From NCBI GenBank assembly GCA_002314885.1, contig DCHT01000001.1, positions 579 to 47,880 of the forward strand: DNA of 47,302 bases, read 5' to 3'. The first letter of the stretch is position 1. The number at the start of each line of letters is the position of its first letter. Origin of the DNA: Bacteroidales bacterium UBA1745. Its GTDB lineage: Bacteria > Bacteroidota > Bacteroidia > Bacteroidales > UBA932. The translations under genes were made by a program, and so were the position numbers. Below, one piece after another: positions 34,119-43,933 of this stretch. Below the pieces are notes generated by a model, which did not search any database, had not been told where the DNA came from, and was given only the letters and a program-made list of their open reading frames with translations.

Positions 34119-36126
34119 CCTTCATACAACGTACAGGATAGCCGTGGGCACGGTTACCGCTCTGTTTTTCAGGAGCTGACCAAGCACCTTCCTTGTAACG
34201 ATAGTAGAACATATGGGCGTTGGCACCGTTCTGCTCGTAGCTGGTTACGGTGGAGTTGCTCCAAAGGGCGCAGATGTCGGTTGTAGTATTGTCGCAGTTA
34301 CCACCGTTTGAGCCCCACTTGCAACCACCGAAGGAAAGGGTTACGGTCTCATCGCCGTACTTGTAGACCATACGATACATACTTGCATCGGTAACGTCGA
34401 GTTCAGCGACAGAGTACATTTCGTTGAGAAGTGCAGGACAGGCCACCATCCAACCCTTAGGACAAGGGTCGTAGATGGACTTGGTGCCCTTGGTGGAAAC
34501 AACCTGATCGCCAGTGGTGTTCTGATTGCCCCAGAGGTCGTCGATATGCTCACTGCGTGCACCAGGATTGGCTCCCAAGTACCAGTCGCCACCCGAAGTA
34601 ATAGTGTTATTATTAAGATGGTAGAACTTCTCAGGATTAGCTGCAGAAATAGCAAGGTCGGTCACGACAGTAGCAGCCTGGATGAAGAGTCCGCCTGATG
34701 AAGACCAGCCAGTCTGGAACGGACGTCCCCACTGATAGTAGCAGCCACGGCCGTCCGAAGGCCTTGTGGAAGTCTTGAACTCGATGTCCTTGATTGCGGC
34801 ACCGAGGTTACGGTCCATAATCACGCCGTTCTTCATAGTCTGGCCGGTAATCTCAGACCCGAGAGCCCAGATATTGAATGCCCAGATGCAGTCGCTGTTC
34901 TCGTCGAGGAGCTTCACCTTGGAAGCATAACCGAGATAAGAACCGGCCTTGAGGGCCTTCACGCTTACGGTGTAATTGCCATTGAGAGGAATCTTCACGT
35001 ATGCAGAACCGTCCCAGCCGTTGGTGCCGTTGAATTCGAGGTTGTTCTTGTTGGAAGCATTCAGTTCGCAGGCATTCTGAACGAGAATGTAAGCAGGCTT
35101 GGTGCAACGCATGAAGTTGCCACGGGCACGTACGTCCATTGTGACTGCATCACCGCCCATCATAGCTGTATAACAGTTCTGATCGCCGTATGACCAGCCC
35201 TCACCGAAGGCAGCGACATAGCGGGTCTCAACCGGATTGTACCAGTCGAAAGTATTGTCGCTGAGGGAGAGGTTGGAAACTGTAATGACGTTGAGAGCCT
35301 GAGCCTTGAGTTCCTTGCCAGCCATCTTCACAGGGATTTCGATGGTCTTCTGACCGTCCTTCATTGTCACGATGACATAGACGTCAGTGCCGGTAAGGTC
35401 GCAAGGGAGAGCAGTGAAATAGACATCCTGCTCGGAAGAGAGAGCAGAGGTGTTGGAGATGGTAACGCCGGCGTAGTCCTTGGTAGCGGAGTAAGCTGCG
35501 CTGCCGGTCTTAGGATCCACGGTGATTGTGCCGGAGAGAGCCTTGCCAGGAGCCCAGAGCTTCACACTCACGAGTTCTGCAGAAGCGAATTCGCTGGAAG
35601 AGACCTTGACCTTCACGAAAGCGGTCATCTGATTGAGAGTGAAGGAAATGCCTTCAGTCTGACCGGCCTTGATGCTCGTCTTTGCGTATGCCACGCAGTT
35701 GTTTCCGATATGGATGCTGGAATTGGCCTTGCGCTGGGACTGAACGCTGTTCACGCTGCCCACGATGCCTGCAGCCTTGTAGGAAACGTATGCGGCAGGA
35801 TAGGTAAGATAGAGTTCGAGGTCCTTCTCAGGAATTACCTCGGAAACAGTCTGGAACACGCCCTTCTTCTTGCCAGAAGACTCGCCATAGAGTTCAGCGG
35901 TCTGACCATAGAATACAGTCGTGTCGACATCATAGATGCCGAGAGCATCTCCGGTGTACCAGAGGAGAACAGGGCCTTCACCGATGGAAACCTTGGTATC
36001 TTCCTCGGAATTGCCCTCAAAAGTGATTACAGTACCCTGTGCAGGGATGATTTCTTCGAGTTCCTTCTTTGCGCATCCGGCAAGAACGAGAGTGGCCATT
36101 GCAGCCAGGAATATATATTTCTTCAT
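34102..36126 (-). CDS. Fimbrillin-like lipoprotein with C-terminal FISUMP-type domain (PUL 2)
   Basis: The protein has 674 residues. The signal peptide ends in the lipobox VLAGC. Residues of about 30-300 look like the fimbrillin/Mfa2-type beta-sandwich pair found in Bacteroidota: VITFEGNSEEDTKVSI, WYTGDALGIYD, YPAAYVSYKA and VYFTALPCDLTGTDV. A middle Ig-like part follows. The C-terminal 230 residues resemble the FISUMP domain (MDRNLGA, YYQWGRPF, YDPCPKGWMVACP and a final HGYPVRCMKD). It is probably a surface glycan-binding protein of PUL 2 rather than a pilin, since no pilus genes are near. The 3' end overlaps the PL8 start. Confidence 0.75.
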   Translation of the reverse strand: MKKYIFLAAMATLVLAGCAKKELEEIIPAQGTVITFEGNSEEDTKVSIGEGPVLLWYTGDALGIYDVDTTVFYGQTAELYGESSGKKKGVFQTVSEVIPEKDLELYLTYPAAYVSYKAAGIVGSVNSVQSQRKANSSIHIGNNCVAYAKTSIKAGQTEGISFTLNQMTAFVKVKVSSSEFASAELVSVKLWAPGKALSGTITVDPKTGSAAYSATKDYAGVTISNTSALSSEQDVYFTALPCDLTGTDVYVIVTMKDGQKTIEIPVKMAGKELKAQALNVITVSNLSLSDNTFDWYNPVETRYVAAFGEGWSYGDQNCYTAMMGGDAVTMDVRARGNFMRCTKPAYILVQNACELNASNKNNLEFNGTNGWDGSAYVKIPLNGNYTVSVKALKAGSYLGYASKVKLLDENSDCIWAFNIWALGSEITGQTMKNGVIMDRNLGAAIKDIEFKTSTRPSDGRGCYYQWGRPFQTGWSSSGGLFIQAATVVTDLAISAANPEKFYHLNNNTITSGGDWYLGANPGARSEHIDDLWGNQNTTGDQVVSTKGTKSIYDPCPKGWMVACPALLNEMYSVAELDVTDASMYRMVYKYGDETVTLSFGGCKWGSNGGNCDNTTTDICALWSNSTVTSYEQNGANAHMFYYRYKEGAWSAPEKQSGNRAHGYPVRCMKDDENR

Positions 36127-36144
36127 TGCTTCTTCGTTTTAAGG

Positions 36145-36603
36145 TTACCAGATGTTTTCAGTAATGTCGCCTGCACCATTGTTGGTGCTCCAGCCGTCAG
36201 GATTGCCGACGGTCTCCCATTTCGCATAGTCACAGGAAGATGCGCGGCCATCCTTGTCATAGACGATGACTGCGGTGAACACCTTCTTGCCGGCCTTGAG
36301 ATCAGTGAGAGTCTCGTGGTAAGGAACCTGGATGTCCTCGCCGTTTGCCTGGATGAAGTTGATGAGCTGGATCTCATTCGTGACATCGACGGTGACGTCG
36401 TCCTGAGCCATCATCCTGATGAGAGTACCACCATAGGAGTTGCCCTCGGTGAGAGTTACATTGATGGTAGCGCAGTTGTTGTCGATGTCGACGACTTCGA
36501 GCTTCACCATCGGATCGACTTCCTCCTGTGGTTCAGGTTTGCCGCAGGAGAATGTCAGCAGCAGTGTTCCGAGCACTGCGATTGCAGAAAAGATTCTTTT
36601 CAT
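36145..36603 (-). CDS. Small lipoprotein with FnIII-like domain (PUL 2)
   Basis: The protein has 152 residues. A signal peptide ends at LTFSCGKPEPQEE, and the acidic residues after the cysteine fit the export signal of surface lipoproteins. The rest looks like one FnIII-type beta-sandwich (KLEVVDIDNNCATINVTLTEG, TDLKAGKKVFTAVIVYDKDG). No catalytic motif is seen. It lies between the lyase and fimbrillin-like genes in PUL 2 and could help bind glycan or pack with a neighbour. Confidence 0.7.
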   Translation of the reverse strand: MKRIFSAIAVLGTLLLTFSCGKPEPQEEVDPMVKLEVVDIDNNCATINVTLTEGNSYGGTLIRMMAQDDVTVDVTNEIQLINFIQANGEDIQVPYHETLTDLKAGKKVFTAVIVYDKDGRASSCDYAKWETVGNPDGWSTNNGAGDITENIW

Positions 36604-36637
36604 ACGGGATAGTGTTAATAAGTTATATAGTATTGAA

Positions 36638-38560
36638 TTATTCGTCAGGTGAAAGTTTGACTATGATGCTGGCCGTCTCCCCCTCCGGTACGGTCATTTC
36701 GTAACCGCACTCATAGTAGCCAGTGTTGGCCGCATCGTAGGAGTTGGCACTCTGGGTGCTCCAGGTCTTCAGGGACACCTTGGTGCCGGTGGATGAGGTC
36801 GTAGTCAGGTAGAGATACTTGCCGGTCGCGCTCTTGAGGGTGATTCCGCCGTACTCGATAGTAGGTACGGCACGGGTGACCATTGTCCATCGTATGGTGG
36901 CAGGAGAGCCTGCCGCAGTGACGACATCCTTCACATAGAGATTGTCACCCTCCATATAGATGGTCCTCACAGCGCTCTTTACGGCAGCGCCCAGAGGAGC
37001 GGTGATATCAACGGTTGCGCCCAATTTTCCGTCACCGTTGACAAGGCCCTTGAAGACACCCTCGCCGCCTACCTTGTGATAGCCGCCGTTAACGCTGAGA
37101 GTGCTGTGATTCAAGTTGTTATATCTGAATGAGCCCCATCTCTCAGAGCCGTCGTTCATATTCCAGAGGTCGATGTAAGGCTCAAGTGTGCCATAACTCT
37201 GAAGGCCGAGATCAGCGGACCAGCGCACGCCGAAGGCATCATACACGAAGCTGCCTGCGTCGAGGTGGGAGTGGCTGGTATTGCCCTTGCCAGCCTTGAT
37301 GCCGAGGTACTTGTCCGTAGCGTCCATAGCCCAGTTGGTGTGTATGGCAACTACCGGAGTCTTGCCCTCTCCCCTGAATATCTGCTCTGAAGGGGCTGTG
37401 ATTTCTCCTGCATCAACCTTGGATATGCAGTACAGGAGCACTGGCATCACACGTCCATCATCGGCTCCGGTATAGCTGCCGGTACGCTTCTGTTCGAACA
37501 GGAGCAGGCTAGGATCCTTGAACTTCCAGGCAAAATACCAGAGCGCAGGACAAACTGCGCTGGAAGGAGCACAGTCGGAATAGTTGAATACCATACCGGT
37601 CGGACACTCCATAAAGACCATATATTTTCCTGTCTTGCTGAAGCCCTGGATGGATGACAGGCCGGCATCGGAACCGGTGGCCGTCTCCATCGCGATATTG
37701 ATGATGCTCTGGAATTCAGTTCCGTAGTTCCAGTAGGAATAGCCCTCAGGATAGTTTCCGTCCGGATAGTACATAGCCGCCACCGCAGTCTTGTTGGACT
37801 CGATGCTCTTCTTGATCATAGCCTTGCAATGGTCTACATCCTTTTCGTAGATGGCAAGTGCGGACAGGATGATGCCGCAGTTGCAGACCTGGTTCCAGTT
37901 GCCGTCTGAATCGTAGAAATTCAGGTTCCAGACCTTGTTCTCGGCCGGAGTGAAGCAGTAGTCCACCAGTTTCTTCTCCACGAGAGCCTTGGTCTCAGCG
38001 GAGAGTTCATTGTAGAGCCAGTCATAGCCCAGAGCCACTCCACAGGCCATTTCGCCCACATCCAGCCAATGCTGTTTGGCATTCCAGTCCTTGAAATTGC
38101 AGACAGTCTGAATGTCGTGCTCTGCCTTTGTCAGATACTCGTCCTTGCCCGTGAGCTTGTAGGCCATCGCAAGGAAAGTGATGCGCTTCATAGCACTGCG
38201 GCTGACCGAAAGCAGACGCTTGCCGGAAAGCGTGTAAGTCAGGTCTGCAGCAGTCAGGAAAGACTTGCAGTTGGACTCCATCTGGTTGAAGACTGTGGTC
38301 AGAGGAGCATTGGAACCATTCTCCAGCTTAGCCTTCATCGCATCGAAATCAGCTTGGGTATAGACTATGCGCGGATGGTTTGAGGCCGTAAGTCTGGAAT
38401 AGTCCGGCTCTGCCACGGGAGTCACAGGGACATCCGTCGTATCCTTGCCCATATCGACGTGAGAGCCCGGTTTGAACACCGGGAACCTGTCGTCCTGACA
38501 GCCTACGGCAAGCAGGCAGCACAGAGCAGCGATAATTGATAAGGTCATATATTTTCTCAT
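36638..38560 (-). CDS. Heparinase II/III-like polysaccharide lyase, lipoprotein (PUL 2)
   Basis: The protein has 640 residues, with lipobox CLLAVGC followed by QDD (a surface-export type tail) and a proline/valine linker to residue 45. The helical toroid includes GNWNQVCNCGIILSALAIYE and YPDGNYPEGYSYWNYGTEFQ, as in PL12/15/21/33-type lyases. The beta-sandwich half begins with the family motif SHSHLDAGSF near residues 425-440, then GVRWSADLG. It would cut uronic-acid glycans by elimination at the cell surface. I cannot name the PL number with certainty. Start 38560 gives a proper signal peptide; Met at 38569 is possible. It follows susD by 13 bp. Confidence 0.85.
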   Translation of the reverse strand: MRKYMTLSIIAALCCLLAVGCQDDRFPVFKPGSHVDMGKDTTDVPVTPVAEPDYSRLTASNHPRIVYTQADFDAMKAKLENGSNAPLTTVFNQMESNCKSFLTAADLTYTLSGKRLLSVSRSAMKRITFLAMAYKLTGKDEYLTKAEHDIQTVCNFKDWNAKQHWLDVGEMACGVALGYDWLYNELSAETKALVEKKLVDYCFTPAENKVWNLNFYDSDGNWNQVCNCGIILSALAIYEKDVDHCKAMIKKSIESNKTAVAAMYYPDGNYPEGYSYWNYGTEFQSIINIAMETATGSDAGLSSIQGFSKTGKYMVFMECPTGMVFNYSDCAPSSAVCPALWYFAWKFKDPSLLLFEQKRTGSYTGADDGRVMPVLLYCISKVDAGEITAPSEQIFRGEGKTPVVAIHTNWAMDATDKYLGIKAGKGNTSHSHLDAGSFVYDAFGVRWSADLGLQSYGTLEPYIDLWNMNDGSERWGSFRYNNLNHSTLSVNGGYHKVGGEGVFKGLVNGDGKLGATVDITAPLGAAVKSAVRTIYMEGDNLYVKDVVTAAGSPATIRWTMVTRAVPTIEYGGITLKSATGKYLYLTTTSSTGTKVSLKTWSTQSANSYDAANTGYYECGYEMTVPEGETASIIVKLSPDE

Positions 38561-38573
38561 AACACACATATTT

Positions 38574-40394
38574 CTAATAAGCCCAACCTTCTTTTTTCTT
38601 AAGATCAGGGTTTCTCTGACATTCGCTTGCCGGTGCAGCCCAAGGATACATATCGTCGCTGTAATACCAGTTGTAGTCGTATCCTTCCCATTCCTTCCAC
38701 CAGCTCTGGCCGCCATAGACGTCCTTGCCCTGGAACTTCATCTGCTTGTAGGTGCCCCAGCGCCATTCGTCGAAGTAGTCCACGCCCTCGAGGCAGAGTT
38801 CCACTCGCCTTTCGTAGCGTACAGCTTCCATAACCTCCTCCTCGGAGCCCACTGAAACGGCAGGCATACCGGCACGGGAGCGTATCTGGTTGACGATTTC
38901 AACCGCCTCGCCCAGACGGCCCAGGTGCACGAGGGCCTCAGCCTTCAGGAGGACGATGTCAGTGAAGCGGATCAGAGGCCAGTCGGTAGGACAGCGGAGA
39001 CGGTCCTCGAGGTCATCAGGCTTGTTGTAGGAATACTTCTTATATACATACATAGACTGGTAGTCGCCGATGTAGTAGTCGCCATAGTCGTCGCCCTCGT
39101 TGAGGAATGGCCAGCGAAGTTCCTTGCCCTTCTGGATCTTGCCGCCGTTGTCGGTAGCATCCTTGAAGGTGTCATACGGATCGTATGGCACGAGGCATAT
39201 ATCCTTGAGGCGAGGGTCGCGGTTGTTATAGGCGGAGCGGACGCGGTCCTCGTTGCCGTTGTCGATGTAATAACGGTCGAAGATGTCCTGACCTATCTTC
39301 TTGATCCTCTCCTTGATGGCGCTCTCGTGGGCTGCGGACCAGGTCTTGCTCTTGATGCCGTCACGCAGGAAGTACACTTCCCTCTGATATGGCTTGAGCT
39401 TGTCCCAATCCTCGAAACCAGGCACCTTCTTCCACTCGAACTTGCTGCCGTCGGCATTCTGGAAGTAATCCACGAAATCGGATGAAGGACGCACATTGGA
39501 CCAGGAATTCCAGGTGTCGCGGCCGCCGATCATAAGCTGGAGGTTGTCGCAGTAGCCGGCCTCGCTGCCGAACTGGAGCGGGAAGATCATCTCGTGGTCC
39601 TTCTCATTCTTGTAATTGAAGAAATCGATGAACTTGCCTGCCCAGAGTCCGTAACCGCACTCGGAGACCTTGGTGAAGTCATCGTAAGCCTCCTGCCATC
39701 TCTCGAGGAAGACGTATGCAATACCGCGGAGGGAATATGCAGCACCCTTTGAAGGACGGCCGTAGTTGACGCTGAGGGTATTGTCTGGGAAATCCTTGCA
39801 TTTGATGCACTCGGTGCAGTCATCGATGACAACCTGCCACACATCCTCGTTGCTGGACTGTGTCTTGGTACACTGCTCGTTGGAAATCACATCGAGATAG
39901 ATAGGCACTTCTCCGTAAATCTTGGCCAGTCGCGCATACGCCCAAGCCCTGATGAAACGGGCCTCGCACATATAGCGATTGTACTTCTCCTCGCTCAAAT
40001 TGGCCTTGTAGAGGTTTGCAATGGCGTCGTTGCAGGCGTGGATGGTGGTGTAGGTCCACTTCCAGTCATACCACACTGTGAACTCGGTGGCGTCCTTGGT
40101 GGCCTTTGCAAGATGCATCAGGTGGTAGTTGTCGGACACGAAATCCGTCTGGAACTCAACGCCCATCCAGCCCTGACGGTTGATGCCCGTCATATCGTTG
40201 TACCTGAGCTGGATGCGGGAAAGGTCGGTCCTGTAGAAATTGACGTAGAGACCGGCAATGCCTTTGTCGGCAAGGGACTCCGTGGTCCACATCTGTGCAC
40301 TTCCTATCTGGTTTGCAGGAGCCTGATCCAGCATTCCGGTGCAAGAGGCGGCAAAAGCCGCAGCAATCAGTATAATAATTGTCTTTTTCATCAT
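38574..40394 (-). CDS. SusD/RagB-family outer-membrane lipoprotein (PUL 2)
   Basis: The protein has 606 residues. The signal peptide ends in FAASC. Family marks: RYMCEARFIRAWAYARLAKIYGEVP, then AVRYERRVELCLEGVDYFDEWRWG and a C-terminal RNPDLKKKEGWAY. It binds oligosaccharide together with SusC. The operon order is FecR, SusC, SusD. Starts at 40406, 40394 and 40391 are possible; 40394 lies 5 bp after GGAGG, an unusually good Shine-Dalgarno sequence for this phylum. Confidence 0.97.
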   Translation of the reverse strand: MMKKTIIILIAAAFAASCTGMLDQAPANQIGSAQMWTTESLADKGIAGLYVNFYRTDLSRIQLRYNDMTGINRQGWMGVEFQTDFVSDNYHLMHLAKATKDATEFTVWYDWKWTYTTIHACNDAIANLYKANLSEEKYNRYMCEARFIRAWAYARLAKIYGEVPIYLDVISNEQCTKTQSSNEDVWQVVIDDCTECIKCKDFPDNTLSVNYGRPSKGAAYSLRGIAYVFLERWQEAYDDFTKVSECGYGLWAGKFIDFFNYKNEKDHEMIFPLQFGSEAGYCDNLQLMIGGRDTWNSWSNVRPSSDFVDYFQNADGSKFEWKKVPGFEDWDKLKPYQREVYFLRDGIKSKTWSAAHESAIKERIKKIGQDIFDRYYIDNGNEDRVRSAYNNRDPRLKDICLVPYDPYDTFKDATDNGGKIQKGKELRWPFLNEGDDYGDYYIGDYQSMYVYKKYSYNKPDDLEDRLRCPTDWPLIRFTDIVLLKAEALVHLGRLGEAVEIVNQIRSRAGMPAVSVGSEEEVMEAVRYERRVELCLEGVDYFDEWRWGTYKQMKFQGKDVYGGQSWWKEWEGYDYNWYYSDDMYPWAAPASECQRNPDLKKKEGWAY

Positions 40395-40407
40395 AATGCC
40401 CTCCATA

Positions 40408-43400
40408 CTAGAATGTTACCTGTGCTCCGAGGGAAACCTGCTTCATCAGAGGATATCCGATGGTGGAACCGAGTTCCGGATCCATACCAGGATACTTGGT
40501 CAGGGTGACGAGATTCTCGCCTGAGACATAGAAGCGCAGGGACTTGATGAAGATCACCTTGGTGTACTTCGAAGGAAGAGTATAGCCCAGCTGCACGTTC
40601 TTGAGTTTCAGATAGTCGCCCTTGTACTCGAAGAAGTCGCAGGTGCGGCGGTTTCGGTCATCGCCCTCATACAGACGCGGATAGGTCGCATTGAGATCGG
40701 TGCGGCCGTCCTCCGGATTGGATGGGTCGAAGAAATAATGGTCGTCGGCAATCCTCTGGGCAATTGCATAACCCCAGGTCACATTGGTGGAGTTGTAGTA
40801 GTTGGTCGCCCAGTAGATATAGTGTCCGAAGGCACCTGCAAGGCTCATATTGAAGTCTATGCCCTTCCAGGAGCAGCCGATATTGATACCGAGGTTGCAC
40901 TTCGGAGTGCTGGTGTGACCGTTGAAGTCCATATCGTCGGAGTTACCGTAGTTCTTGTCGCCATTGTGGTCGGCATAGATGAAGTCACCGTACCAGAGCT
41001 GGTCAGGCGAAACGGTTGTGACGCCGTTGAATGAATAGCCGGACTCGATCATAGCCTTGACCCATTTCATATCGGCCTCGGTGCGTATCATACCGTCCTT
41101 AGGACCGGCCTTGATGTCCACTGCACCGCCCCTGTAGCCCTTTCCGTTGCCCTTGTAGCGTTCGAGCATATAGAACTCACCGATGGCGTGGCCCTCGCAG
41201 AGCTTGCCAGGGCTCGCCCAGTTCTCACTGACGTTGGAGAGGTTGTTGTTGAACTTCTTGCCGTCCCATTCCTTGACGAGTTCGCCCTTGAATGAGGTCA
41301 CCTTGTTCTTGTTGAATGAGACATTGACGCCCACATTGTAGTGGAAGTCCTTCCCTATCGAATCCTTCCAGTTGAGCTGGAGTTCGACGCCCTGGTTCCA
41401 CATCGATCCGAGATTGGAAGGAACCTGGCTGACCGTACCCATAGTCAGGTAGGTGGAAGGAGTGAAGAGAATGTCGTAGGTATTCTTATAGTAATAGTCA
41501 AAGTCAGCGGTGAGCCTGTCCTTGAAGAAGCCCACGTCGATGCCTATGTCAGTGGTCTCGGTGGTCTCCCACTTGAGGTTCACGTTGCTGGAAGATGCGA
41601 TATAGAGCGCAGTGGCGTTGCTGGCGTCGATGGTCACCTTGCGGGTGGCGTAAGTCGCCTGCCAAGCATAGTTGCCTATGCCCTGGTTGTTACCTGTCTG
41701 GCCCCAGGACGCACGCAGCTTGAGGTTGGAGAGCCAGGCGGAAGTAGAGGACATCCAAGGCTCCTTATTGATACGCCAACCTGCTGAGAATGAAGGGAAT
41801 ACGCCAAATCTGGTATTGGTACCGAAACGGGAGGACCCATCCGCACGGAGGTTGGCCTCGAAGAGGTAGCGGTCCTTGTAGGAATAGTTGACACGGCCGA
41901 AATACGAGCGCAGGCCCCAGCCTGAAGGCGAAGTATTGCCGGCGCTGTTGAGGGTTTCGTAGGTGGAGCCGTCATTGAGATCCCAGTCCGTAGCGCCCTT
42001 CTTCTGCACGTTCCAGCCCCAGGACTTGTAGAGCATTGCGGAATATCCGACGAGCGCTCCGAGAGTGTGGTCCTTGCCTATGGTCGTATCGTAGCGTGCG
42101 AGGATTTCGGTGGACATCCTGTAGTTCCTGGACATTGCGTCAGTCACAACTGCCTTGGAGAGGTCCGAACTGCTGTAGCGGTTGTCGGTGATATAGTCCC
42201 AATATCCGTTCTCACGGCTGTAGGTGTGGTTCTCGCTGAAACAAGGAGCATAGTTGAAGGTGCCCTCGATGCTGACGCCCTTGTATGGGCGCACCTTTGC
42301 GTAGATGGTGCCGTTCACCCTCCAGGTCCTCTTGGTGCCAGTGCTGCCGGCCATCTGTCCGAAGATATTGTTGGCATTCGGGGACTCGTCGTTGTTAGCA
42401 GGACGGCCCCAGGCATTCTCACTGCCCGGATAGATACCAGGCGTGGTCATATAGAGGTAGTTGAAGCCGTTGGAGATATTAGCGCATCCATACTGCTGGA
42501 ACTGTCCGAGTATGCGGGTACCCATAGTCAGCCACTTGGTCACATCGGCCTCGAGGTTCGTCCTGAAATTGGCCTTCTGGGAGGATGAATCGAGGTTGAA
42601 TCGGTTCATAACGCCCTCATTGTCCAGCCAGCCGCCGGAAATCATATACTTGACCTTCGCGGAACCGCCGCTGATGTTGATATTGTGCTCCTGGGAGTAG
42701 CCGTTCTGGAAAATCTCATTGAACCAGTCGGTGTTCGGATAGGCGGCATAGTTAGGCACGCCATATTCGTTCAGTCCGTATGGATCCGCAGCAGCAGCCC
42801 TCCAGATGTCGATATTGGTCTGGGAGAACTTGTGGCTGGTGCCGGCATTGTCGCAACCTTCGTTGAACAGGTCCATATAAGTCGCATAGTCGGACACCCA
42901 TTTCAGTTTGTTCACAGGCATCTGGATGATACCTTTATATGAATAGCTGACCTGCAGGCGGTCCGCAGAACCGGTCTTCGTGGTCACGAGGATGACGCCG
43001 TTGGCCGCACGGGTACCGTAGATGGCGGTGGAAGCCGCATCCTTGAGGACGGAGATGGTCGCAATATCGTTAGGGTTCACATTGTCCATACTCCACTCCA
43101 CGCCGTCGACGAGGACGAGAGGAGAACTGGCGCTGCTGGTGAAGGAACCCACGCCACGAATGCGTATGGTGGCACTTTCACTGCCCGGCTGGCCGGAAGA
43201 CTGGGACACGTTCATACCGGCTGCCATACCAGCCAGAGCTGCAGAAGCACTCATCACTGGACGGCCCTCCGCAGCGCTCTGGAAATCGATTGCGCTGACC
43301 GAACCGGTGAGGTTGACCTTCTTCTGGACGCCGTAGCCGACGACCACAGTCTCCTCGAGGAGCATCGCATCCTCAGAGAGGACCACGTCGATGACCCTGT

Positions 43401-43932
43401 CGTTGCCGACCGTAATGGTCTGGGTCTCAAAGCCGAGACAGGAGAACTCCAGTTCGGCGCCTTTCTGGGCCGCAATGCTGTAGGAGCCGTCCACATCGGT
43501 CATAGTGCCGCTGGCGCCTGCACGTCCCTTTACCATCACGACAGCACCCACCACAGGCTCTCCGCCCTGGTCGGTCACGCGGCCTTTCACATCCGTAGAA
43601 ATGGCTGTCTGAGGCTTGGCCTCGTTCTTCTCACGGGAAGTGATGGCAATGAGCTTGTCCTTGGTGATCTCATACGTGACGTCCAGCCCCTTGAGCAGTT
43701 GGTCCATCACATATTCGATGCTCCTGTCATTTGCCTCGACGCTAACCGGCGTATTGGCATCCGTGAGGGCATTACTGTAGAAAAATCCATAGCCGCTCTG
43801 CTTCTCCACCTCTAGGAGAGCATCTTTCAGGGCCATATTCCGGACGGAAACGGTCACCTGTGCACGAGCCTGCACGCTTGACAGCGACAGGATGGCAGCT
43901 AGGACGATCAATGTTCTGGTCAGTAGTTTCAT
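40408..43932 (-). CDS. SusC-family TonB-dependent transporter with N-terminal STN signalling domain (PUL 2)
   Basis: The protein has 1174 residues and a signal peptide ending at QARAQ. A secretin/TonB short N-terminal (STN) domain spans about residues 26-100 (VSVRNMALKDALLEVEKQSG, YVMDQLLKGLDVTYEI). This is the marker of transducers that signal to a FecR anti-sigma factor. A CarboxypepD-like domain (about 112-185), the TonB-box region LEETVVVGYGVQKKVNLTGSV, a plug (IRIRGVGSF, ISVLKDAASTAIYGTRAANG) and a barrel ending in QVSLGAQVTF follow. It starts 1 bp after the FecR stop codon. It imports the PUL 2 oligosaccharide and probably reports its presence. Confidence 0.98.
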   Translation of the reverse strand: MKLLTRTLIVLAAILSLSSVQARAQVTVSVRNMALKDALLEVEKQSGYGFFYSNALTDANTPVSVEANDRSIEYVMDQLLKGLDVTYEITKDKLIAITSREKNEAKPQTAISTDVKGRVTDQGGEPVVGAVVMVKGRAGASGTMTDVDGSYSIAAQKGAELEFSCLGFETQTITVGNDRVIDVVLSEDAMLLEETVVVGYGVQKKVNLTGSVSAIDFQSAAEGRPVMSASAALAGMAAGMNVSQSSGQPGSESATIRIRGVGSFTSSASSPLVLVDGVEWSMDNVNPNDIATISVLKDAASTAIYGTRAANGVILVTTKTGSADRLQVSYSYKGIIQMPVNKLKWVSDYATYMDLFNEGCDNAGTSHKFSQTNIDIWRAAAADPYGLNEYGVPNYAAYPNTDWFNEIFQNGYSQEHNINISGGSAKVKYMISGGWLDNEGVMNRFNLDSSSQKANFRTNLEADVTKWLTMGTRILGQFQQYGCANISNGFNYLYMTTPGIYPGSENAWGRPANNDESPNANNIFGQMAGSTGTKRTWRVNGTIYAKVRPYKGVSIEGTFNYAPCFSENHTYSRENGYWDYITDNRYSSSDLSKAVVTDAMSRNYRMSTEILARYDTTIGKDHTLGALVGYSAMLYKSWGWNVQKKGATDWDLNDGSTYETLNSAGNTSPSGWGLRSYFGRVNYSYKDRYLFEANLRADGSSRFGTNTRFGVFPSFSAGWRINKEPWMSSTSAWLSNLKLRASWGQTGNNQGIGNYAWQATYATRKVTIDASNATALYIASSSNVNLKWETTETTDIGIDVGFFKDRLTADFDYYYKNTYDILFTPSTYLTMGTVSQVPSNLGSMWNQGVELQLNWKDSIGKDFHYNVGVNVSFNKNKVTSFKGELVKEWDGKKFNNNLSNVSENWASPGKLCEGHAIGEFYMLERYKGNGKGYRGGAVDIKAGPKDGMIRTEADMKWVKAMIESGYSFNGVTTVSPDQLWYGDFIYADHNGDKNYGNSDDMDFNGHTSTPKCNLGINIGCSWKGIDFNMSLAGAFGHYIYWATNYYNSTNVTWGYAIAQRIADDHYFFDPSNPEDGRTDLNATYPRLYEGDDRNRRTCDFFEYKGDYLKLKNVQLGYTLPSKYTKVIFIKSLRFYVSGENLVTLTKYPGMDPELGSTIGYPLMKQVSLGAQVTF

Positions 43933-43933
43933 A

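Noticed and set aside
34102..36603. Pilus (fimbrial) gene cluster in PUL 2
   Set aside because: Only one fimbrillin-like protein is present, with a FISUMP C-terminus. There are no other fimbrial subunits or assembly genes, and it lies among lyase genes.
36638..38560. Calling the lyase a true heparin lyase
   Set aside because: The fold motifs fit the broad heparinase II/III group, but no sulfatase or heparin-specific GH is nearby, so the substrate should not be named from the domain title.
38561..38716. Longer start for the heparinase-like gene at 38716
   Set aside because: It would run back into the susD coding region and hide the signal peptide and lipobox that begin at 38560.
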